A stretch of DNA of 64,000 bases from contig NW_022985180.1 in the NCBI RefSeq assembly GCF_010093535.1, positions 379,748 through 443,747 of the forward strand, in the 5' to 3' direction. Made by a program: the position numbers and the translations under genes. The DNA is from Lindgomyces ingoldianus (Eukaryota; Ascomycota; Dothideomycetes; Pleosporales; Lindgomycetaceae). Positions 56,938-64,000 of the stretch are shown here, in pieces (the stretch's first letter is position 1; every line of letters begins with the position of its first letter). A model generated the notes under the pieces. The model was given only the letters and a program-made list of their open reading frames with translations, did no database searches and had not been told where the DNA came from.

Positions 56938-57754
56938 AATTATAAACGAGCGACTGGAATTTTGGAAAAATAACGAGCGACAAAAGGTTTGAATTTAAAG
57001 CTACATCTGGCAAGGCATGCAAGAAGTATATACTATGCATCATCCAGGGCTGACCGGTAGTGTTACAGCCTTGCAGGCCCTTCACGGAAGGCTTGCCCGT
57101 GAACCTTACCATATCTCTATTCGTATCTTTCATGGCATCACATCCCTATTCCTGCATCGCAATCTTCAGCTCGCGGACTTTTTCTCAGGAGAAAAGACTT
57201 GGCAGTTCAAAGGACCAATAAGGAAAGGGTCCAGGACGTTGCATCGCAAGCCACCAACCCCTGGGGGATTTCCACAACGATTAATTAGGCAATAAGGCGC
57301 TACACATGTACGACGAAGACTGATGAAGAAATTCTTGGTGAAGAAGGCTGAAATGAAGAGGGAAAGTTAAAGGTATTTTTAGCAACCTAAGCTAGGATGG
57401 GACTAGGTCAAAATTGTGTGATTCAACCCGCCTCGCCTTTATGATCTGACTCAGCTACCCCACCTCACTGAACGTTATCTATTCCCACCAACCTCCTTCG
57501 AGCAGGATTGCAGAAGATTGAATTATATCTGGGCGCATGATGAGTATCTTGCTTTGACGTCCTCATTGACAGAAGCCTACAGCAACGTCATGACGTTGAC
57601 CAGGTGTCCCGCTGCTATGATTATTTGACCAATCACAGGAAACGCTTCCTGGCCTGGCCGTTAGCAGCACAGCTTAAGAACCTCAACTGACTGTCAGTAC
57701 CTTTTGTGACATAAGGCAGCGTATTCCTCTTGTCATTCACTCTCTCCTACAATT
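56938..57754. other. Divergent intergenic region
   Basis: Upstream region of the membrane-protein gene and of the GMC relic. A 92-codon frame at 57017-57295 shows no motif. Confidence 0.4.
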
Positions 57755-59091
57755 TTGTCGTCAAGCTTGGCTGGTCTCAACCCCATCATCTTCTCATACA
57801 CCGTGGCTCCCCTGGCACCAAAATACGACTACATAATCGTCGACGGTGATACCGCCCGTGTTGCAATCGCATCCCGTCTCTCTCATTATCTCCCATCTCT
57901 CTCAGTCCTCCTCTTAGAAGTCGGCCCCAATGCAGTCAATCACCCAGATGTCACCAACCTAATTGCCTTCATATCCTGATGACCACGGGACACATAATCA
58001 ATCGACTACTCCACAACCCCGCAACCGTATCCCAATAATCGGAAAATCTGGAATCCGGCTGGCTGTATGTTATGCGGTTCTTCGGGCGTGAATGTCGGGG
58101 TATGTGCGAGGGCCTCTAGTGCGGATTACGGCGACTGCCCTGTTTCTAGGCTCTTGTTCGATGAATCCAATTTTGCTACGGGTGTCGAATTAGTATCTGA
58201 GGATGTGCTGTATGCAGTCATATTATCCTGTGGTGCGCGAAAGATATCCCAGACCCTGATGCTCTCCGGTATAAGTCCTTCGAGCGAACTAATCCAAACA
58301 TAACATCCCGCAAATTGTAGATTCTCCAGAAGTTGGAATAGATCTCCTCGACTACAGTTCGCTCACTCAATACATCAGACTGAAACCCCGGGGTATGGTT
58401 TCGTACATCCGTTCTCAGTGGAAACGGTGGGACCTGAGTATGGTCAGGGCTTACCATGGCAATGGATCCTTTCCACAATATAGCTCCGGAAGACCTCGCT
58501 CCCATGCTTGTTCCAGATAACGAACCAGGCGTACAAGGAGCACTACACCCCCACCTTCAACTCAAAAGGTGGCACTACATGACGATACCCTTCTACTTTC
58601 CCATCTTGGTGGCTCCCAGCCTACAATCCCTTGTCCCGCAGAACCACAACACTGCAATCTCCAAACCCCCTAGACAACCCAATCGTCAATCCAAAATACC
58701 CTTCTACTACCACAGACCGATACATCCTCCGCCACACCATTCGTTCAAACCCCGCTCTTATCTCCACCTTACATGTTCCTGAGTAATTCTATGGAGAGAC
58801 ACTGTTGGCTCCCGAAGGATATAGTGGTCCTGCATTCATAGCTCTCGTAGTTGATAGTACTGACGATGAATTCGACCACCGAATCAAAGAATTTACGCAG
58901 ACGATCGCGCATCCCATTGGCACGTGTGCTTTGAGTACGATGCTGGATGGGGAGTTTAGAGTTAAAGGGGGTGAAGGGTCCGAGAGTTATGTGATGCGAG
59001 TGTGTTTCCAGAACCCGTGGGCACGATGCCATGTCAAACTGTTTGTGCCTTTGTGGAGTTGTGTGCAGATTTAGCTGCTGAGAGGCAGTGA
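57755..59091 (+). pseudogene. Decayed GMC oxidoreductase
   Basis: The plus strand shows most landmarks of a GMC flavoenzyme in shifting frames. The N-terminal FAD fold reads YDYIIVDGDTARVAIASRLS, where intact members have GGGTAG; Gly-to-Asp and Gly-to-Arg changes here fit G-to-A transitions. Later pieces are FATGVELVS, ILSCGARKISQTLMLSGI, VDSPEVGINLLDYSS, LPWQWI, MLAPEGYSG-like sequence and the active-site region FTQTIAHPIGTCALST. The C-terminal signature DASVFPEPVGTMPCQT lies in yet another frame and ends at 59091. At least four frame changes and several stops rule out a product. GMC enzymes oxidise alcohols or sugars; the dead copy's substrate is unknown. Confidence 0.8.
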
Positions 59092-61618
59092 GCAGTGGAT
59101 GGGGAGCAACATACCCATGACAACAGCTGAAAAAAAAATAAAAATAAAAAGGAAGAACGACGTCAAGGTAAGTTTTTAGCCATCACGCCAAATCTTTGCG
59201 ACCTCCAGCCCAGCCAGAATCCTACGATATCAAAAATAAGCTTCGTATACAATTCGTTATGGTCGATATATAACTCCCCTTTTCAATCCAGCAAAGATCT
59301 TCACCGTCCACATCATAAGCACACCATAACCCATCGTATGATACTGAACGGCACATTAAAAATAACCTCGCAGCCCACCTAATTCCATTTACAAGTTATG
59401 CCAGCCTCTTACAGGATTCGTTGTAGTGAGATTGTATTCGTCATCGAGGCTCATGCACTCGAAGAGAAGTTCCTTGTTCTAGACTTTGAAGGGTGACTGC
59501 CATGTCTTTGGGTAGGTTGGTGAATAGTGTGTATTGTGATTAAGTATGTCTTTGTGGTTGAGGGAACGGAATTTGAGCGTTCGCACTCTGGAGTGTCGAA
59601 GAGGTGTGATGCGTGCGTGTGATATGTTTGAAATAGAGAACTTGCAGAAGTGCGTTACTGCTGCTGTTGCCGGCTGATTTTTGTGTTGTGTCTCGGGTTG
59701 ATATTGCGAGATGAGCCCTTGGGTCTCTTTAGATATTAAATATGAGATTGCGTTTAGGTAAGTCTACGTAAAGCAACTCGGTTGAGGTGCTAATATGTTC
59801 ACTGGGAGATCGTCCAAGCTGATGATCTTAAATGACGACAGGCGACGTCCCTGTGGATGATCGAGTTGTGTTGCGCAAAGGCTGCCGATGTTGACGGATG
59901 AAATGTTGTGCCTAATCTTCGTGACAATAATCTAGGAAGACTCCCAAAATATGAATAGGCATTCTGCCTGCAAGGCTAAGAAAGGACATGGTACCATGGC
60001 TGTGGCTCCGCTAGTTTAAAACTGCAGACTAAAGTCAATTTCTATCCCGCAACGCGTAGTAGGTAGCTTCTGCGGAGATCTCTGGGTTTATTGAAAGATC
60101 AATGACACGAGCCTTCGCTTTGCCAACCCGATTAATCAAGTAATTGACGAGAGGTAATCGCATGTTGAATATTCGAAGGCATTATGGCACTTAATATATA
60201 CCAAAAAGTACGACCCTGCTTCCAACCCATATGTCACTCCCGTAAATGCTCGCAAGGAAGTCCGGCGAGAATATATTGCATTAGCAGCTGTCCAAAGTAC
60301 TAGTCATCCCTTGTTATTTCTTCACACTGTCTAGCTAATTATGTCTCGATGGAAGCCCACCTCAGTGGAGTTTTCGGTGATGAAGAAAGGAGGTATCTAG
60401 AGAGGTTCCCCATATTGACCGATATGAGCTAATGCGCCCAGGTATCATTAGGATTTCTTGATTGGACCGAAAGCGAAGAAGGGTGTAGATGTTCCTAGTG
60501 CTCAGTTTCATGTAAAAGACAATCCAATCTGCGGGTAGACATACGGAGAGAAGAGAGCGACAGTGATGTCCGATCCACCAACACATGGCTCACCCACATC
60601 GCCATTGCAAAGTTAGAGAATGAATATTGTCGAATAAGACTTCTTCGAAATCTTCTAGTAGTTAATAGCGACCCAAGCCGGTGACGCCATACCTTGGTTA
60701 GGCAGGTTCTAACAGAGATTGGAAAAGATAGGAAATTCGTGGGCACTTCAGAGCTGAATTGTAGAAAATCAAGGCGTTCTTAAGGCAATATGTCTCTCAT
60801 AAAACAGCTGCAGGGAGATACACAAAGGTAGACAATATGTGAAAACCAAAACCAACAGATGAAAGACGTTGTCATAAGGTAGGAATCGTTACATTAAGCC
60901 GCGTTTAGAAAATTGTAGCAGTTGCACTAAGTTCACCACCCACCCCACTACTTATTGCACGTTCTTCCATTTCGAGTTCTTCCAGAAGGGGTTAGGTAGT
61001 AAGATTTCCAACCCACGCAGATATGTATTCGCAATAGGAAGTATACCTACCTAATAACTCTTATTTAAGAACTGTATTGCGACCCCCCTTCTGATGTAGT
61101 CGGCATCTTCAGTGACGTAGCTGCCTGTTTCTGTTACTTTAAGATCATTTCTCAGCCAGAGGTGAAATTATTGAGACGTCACAGGTTCTTATTACATTTC
61201 AAAGGGTTGGGGAGCTGTAGGGCTACAGCTCTGCAGCAGTCGATTTACAAACGAGCCTTAACAAGCATTAGTCCAGAACGCCTGCTGGATTAAGAGTGAA
61301 AACTTCCACGAACATGCGAACTTGCCGCTTCCTTAAGGGTTCAAATTAATATCTACCTGTCGTTACTAGACATTGCGTTGGCGATATAAGCTTACCTTTA
61401 GAGGATAAGACTTCCGTCGCACCAGTGGATTCCGGTTGGATTGTAGTTATAATGATTGGGTATGTCCTCTTGGCCATTATCCTTCGCACAGCGTCCCCTA
61501 CAACACCAGAAGTTGTTTGACTCGATATCTCTCTCACAGTGCCGTCGCGACGATGTCTTCACAAGAGTGAGTGCTCATATTTGGGAAAAGGTTTCTTATT
61601 TTCATAGAAAATTGCCCA
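59092..61618. other. Intergenic, no gene seen
   Basis: About 2.5 kb of AT-leaning sequence. Minus-strand frames near 60362-60746 contain a few protein-like pieces but no motif that I can assign. Confidence 0.4.
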
Positions 61619-62986
61619 TTAGAAAATTCTCCCGTCCCTCTTCCTTTGCTCCAGAAAGTCAGTACCCGTATAGAACATCAGCATCTCCTGCCACTGTGAG
61701 AGCCATTCCTGTTTCAACCAGCTCCTATCCTCAGACCATAGCTTTTCGTGAACGACCTTAAGCATCCCTTCTTCGTTCTCTGCTGGGAAGAAACCACCGT
61801 ATTCTCTCTCTAGCTGTGTAGCCGGGAATGCCCCGTTCACACTGAACTGCCAATTAAGGAATGCTTGTTCAGCCATGAGACAGTTGTAACGGTCGGTCTT
61901 GACGTAGTTCTGCAACAGCCGCTGGTGCATTCTTTCAGAGGGTGCAAAAACCATACTCCCGACATTTATATTCACGTCTGTCTCGTTGAATGGGTTCTGC
62001 GGGACGCCGGCGAAGACGTAGGGTTCGCAGACCTGTGTTCCATCTGCGAGGTAATCGTCTGGTTGTAGTTTTGAGTCGATGCAGTTCTGGGTCGGGGATA
62101 TGTCGAAGATTGAGTCGACATTAGCGACAGGGAAAGCATCAGCGTCCAAGAAAAGGATGCGTGAGAACTCGGTTTGGTTCCACATGTTGAGTTTAGCAAA
62201 CAGGTCTTTCCAGCGACGCTGGACACCTTCAACATTTGGGTTCCATTCCAAAGGATCGAGCTCTCGAACTATGGCCCCGGCTCCAGAGAGAAGCTGACGC
62301 TGCTCGGGGGTGACAAAACCTCCTACGAAAACTACGAAAGGGTACTTTTCCGTGCGTGACCGAGGAGACCACAATACTCTGTAGATGAGGGAATGAATCG
62401 CCATGAAATACGCATCTTTCAGTGAGGGGTTTCTAGTGGCCATGAATGTGGCATACACGTTTGTTTTGGGTCCATTGGGCTCGTAGTTATGGGGTTTATT
62501 ATTACTAGCTTGCTTCAATATCTCAATTGGGAGCTCAAGCTCAAGGTCTTTCTGGAAAGGGAATTCAGCTTCGAAAACTGGCGGATTGCTATCTGGTCCT
62601 GTCGGTAGTTCCAGGCCGGCCGGCGGTGGCAGCTCGGGGACGTCAGCTAATGCTGGTGGAAGGTTCTCTGGTAATGGTACATGCTCCGAAGATGATTCAT
62701 GGTGAGGAGAAGAAGCGCGCGGCGGATCCAGCTTGGATTGAAGCGGACTGGTCAAAGACTCGCCACCATTTGGACTTGACGGAGTCTGCTCTGGCGTTGT
62801 CCTGCCGCCGCCTTTGTTCCCCAATTGCCCGTACGGTCTCCCGAAGTGGTCAGCCTCTGGCAACACGGATTGATGCTGCGCAAAAAATAAAGCTGTTCCA
62901 ATAAGTAGTATGATTGCTGCCACAAAACCGCGCAGCCGTCTCATGATAGCAAGAGAGGAGAAGGAGCGATGGGAATACAAACACAA
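61619..62986 (-). CDS. GT8-family glycosyltransferase (glycogenin/Gnt1-like), type II membrane protein
   Basis: An intronless frame of 455 aa from 62986; the ATG at 62944 (MRRLRGFVAA) is more likely, giving 441 aa, because it sits directly before the anchor helix (FVAAIILLIGTALFF). A 120-residue Pro/Ser-rich stem follows, then the catalytic domain: NVYATFMATRNPSLKDAYF, YPFVVFVGGFVTPEQRQLL, FAKLNMWNQTEFSRILFLDAD (split here; the DxD is Asp-Ala-Asp in FLDADAFPV), VNINVGSMVFAPSE and EQAFLNWQF. The arrangement matches fungal GT8 proteins related to glycogenin and to the Golgi N-acetylglucosaminyltransferase Gnt1. It should act on Golgi glycans, with UDP-sugar as donor. The precise acceptor is not readable from sequence. 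Confidence 0.88.
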   Translation of the reverse strand: MCLYSHRSFSSLAIMRRLRGFVAAIILLIGTALFFAQHQSVLPEADHFGRPYGQLGNKGGGRTTPEQTPSSPNGGESLTSPLQSKLDPPRASSPHHESSSEHVPLPENLPPALADVPELPPPAGLELPTGPDSNPPVFEAEFPFQKDLELELPIEILKQASNNKPHNYEPNGPKTNVYATFMATRNPSLKDAYFMAIHSLIYRVLWSPRSRTEKYPFVVFVGGFVTPEQRQLLSGAGAIVRELDPLEWNPNVEGVQRRWKDLFAKLNMWNQTEFSRILFLDADAFPVANVDSIFDISPTQNCIDSKLQPDDYLADGTQVCEPYVFAGVPQNPFNETDVNINVGSMVFAPSERMHQRLLQNYVKTDRYNCLMAEQAFLNWQFSVNGAFPATQLEREYGGFFPAENEEGMLKVVHEKLWSEDRSWLKQEWLSQWQEMLMFYTGTDFLEQRKRDGRIF

Positions 62987-63514
62987 ACAATGTTGCTCTG
63001 CTTCAAGACTTTACGGGTCCGTGCAGATCCATTCCGCCTCCGTGCCCCGGACGTCACCCGGGAGCTAGCTCAACCTGAGCCGAGGTTTTGAACTGCACAT
63101 GTTCCTCCTGCTACAGAGGAGGGGTAGACGCAGTGGTTCGTACCCTCACTACGTTTGCTTGTCATCTAAGACTTTAACGGAAGGTTTCAAGTTAATTAAA
63201 AGCTCTAATTAGACGACACCTTGTTCTTTTCCACTGTCAGTAAGAACCAGCAGATTTACATACTAGCAAGGGTACGAACCGCCCGCATACCCCTGTAGCA
63301 TCGGAGGCAACACCATTTCAGGGCATCCAAGAAAGTCAACAGCAGTGCCACTCGCAGCGTTCCGAGGTTCATACAAAGGGCATGTGGAGACACATGTGAA
63401 GCCGAGCACGGCACGCAACCATAGGGCCAACGAAGGGATGAAAATACCAGAGTATGGTTACGATCAAGGTAACCCATTTCCTTGCTTGTGTCGATTTTCG
63501 ACTATTTGAGTCAA
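62987..63514. other. Intergenic region with inverted repeat
   Basis: Upstream region of the GT8 gene and 3' flank of the acyltransferase gene. It contains the imperfect inverted repeat listed separately. Confidence 0.5.
63109..63300. repeat. Imperfect inverted repeat, MITE-like
   Basis: Two arms of about 35-40 bases face each other about 120 bases apart. Both begin TGCTACAG (63109-63116 and the complement of 63293-63300) and share a perfect 12-base block, GGTTCGTACCCT at 63135-63146, with its complement at 63269-63280. The middle of each arm differs by small gaps. Weaker similarity may extend outward (CCTCC). The size and hairpin form suggest a miniature inverted-repeat element; no clear target duplication was seen. 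Confidence 0.55.
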
Positions 63515-64000
63515 CTATGCTTTTCGCGACGGCGGCTGCGCTAGAGTCTTCTTGTATACCCAATTCGAAAACTTCACGCTAGGCCCGTCAAAAAGCTTCG
63601 TCACCACTTCCGCTGCATAAAGCGTGACAACGAGGATGACAAGCTGTGGAGCCCAAAACGCCAATTCAAATCCCATCGGCCCTTTCTTGGAAAGGGGGAA
63701 CGCATCAACCCACTTGGGGATGTGCTCCTTGTGCACTTCTCTTGCAAAGCCCACTGCAGCGTAGAGTCGGTCGGCTAGTACCCATATCACTAGCCCATGT
63801 ACCAAGTATAGAGCGAACGAGATGCGAGCGAGATACTGGCAGAAGCGTGCTTCGAAAAATTGCTTCAACCATGGCAAGCGTGGTATCGATGCGACAACGA
63901 GGGACGCTGCCCAGAAGAGATAGAACCATTTGGCATCAAAAACAGCCTGTGGCTTGAGGTGTGAAAGCCAAATCCATCCGGGTGACTTGGACAGAAGGTG
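63515..64000 (-). CDS. Acyltransferase-3 family membrane protein, C-terminal part
   Basis: The frame is open from the window edge at 64000 to a stop at 63515, so the start and most of the protein lie outside. The visible 161 residues show hydrophobic helices typical of acyltransferase family 3 (OafA/NodX type): WFYLFWAASLVVASIP, a last catalytic-domain helix region with LARISFALYLVHGLVIWVL, FELAFWAPQLVILVVTLYAAE and a final amphipathic segment (VTKLFDGPSVKFSNWV). The YLxHG pattern near the end is a common mark of the family. These enzymes transfer acyl groups to sugars or other small molecules across membranes; the fungal substrate is unknown. Confidence 0.82.
   Translation of the reverse strand, partial: HLLSKSPGWIWLSHLKPQAVFDAKWFYLFWAASLVVASIPRLPWLKQFFEARFCQYLARISFALYLVHGLVIWVLADRLYAAVGFAREVHKEHIPKWVDAFPLSKKGPMGFELAFWAPQLVILVVTLYAAEVVTKLFDGPSVKFSNWVYKKTLAQPPSRKA

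Noticed and set aside
57755..57979. A functional 74-residue FAD protein
   Set aside because: It is only the first fragment of the broken GMC oxidoreductase and lacks the rest of the domain.
63135..63146. GGTTCGTACCC, resembling a tRNA B box
   Set aside because: No T stem or cloverleaf forms. The block is better explained as part of an inverted repeat.

Overview
This 64 kb window comes from a filamentous ascomycete (Pezizomycotina). Genes have short introns (about 49-91 nt, a few longer) with GT/GC-AG borders. Recognisable fungal orthologues include a Pbs2-type MAPKK, Sec63, an Apc10/Doc1 subunit, a cnxABC/MOCS1-type molybdopterin locus and a GT34 protein. Class level (Dothideomycetes or Leotiomycetes) cannot be fixed by reading alone. 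No rRNA, tRNA or CRISPR array was found.

Layout. 1-10 kb: a proline-rich Aim3-like protein (+), an ELO-family fatty acid elongase (+), Apc10/Doc1 (-) and a seven-TM fungal rhodopsin-like/PTH11-like protein (+). 10.3-15.9 kb: gene-poor, with the broken remains of a NACHT/ankyrin (NLR-like) gene. 15.9-24 kb: a GT34 protein with altered catalytic motifs (-), an Asn/Gly-rich secreted protein (-) and Sec63 (-). 24-40 kb is the densest housekeeping block: Pbs2-type MAPKK (-) divergent from a PIN-like carrier (+), choline kinase (+), a pentanucleotide satellite, and the molybdopterin locus (-). In that locus MOCS1A ends in Gly-Gly and is followed by a very long frame ending in MOCS1B/MoaC. 40-47 kb: a tail-anchored protein, a Kre9/Knh1-type GPI protein, a secreted Cys-rich protein and a tiny membrane protein, all on the minus strand. 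47-53.5 kb: decayed DNA with relics of a Cys-rich membrane protein and a short-chain dehydrogenase. 53.5-59 kb: a secreted repeat protein with four RRHHKGKG modules, a five-exon membrane protein of unknown family, and a dead GMC oxidoreductase. 59-64 kb: empty sequence, a GT8 glycosyltransferase, an imperfect inverted repeat, and the C-terminal end of an acyltransferase-3 protein cut by the window edge.

How the parts relate. The housekeeping genes act in separate pathways: osmotic-stress signalling, ER translocation, cell cycle, phosphatidylcholine and fatty acid synthesis, and Moco synthesis. No metabolic cluster is evident. Compact conserved blocks alternate with AT-richer stretches in which genes have decayed. 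Several stops and damaged motifs there fit C:G to T:A transitions, as repeat-induced point mutation would give.

The two most interesting loci are the Kex2-type repeat protein at 53.6-54.5 kb and the molybdopterin locus at 34.7-39.6 kb. In the latter a potential splice donor overlaps the Gly-Gly/stop of MOCS1A and could join it, in frame, to a 1,100-residue MOCS1B-containing exon.
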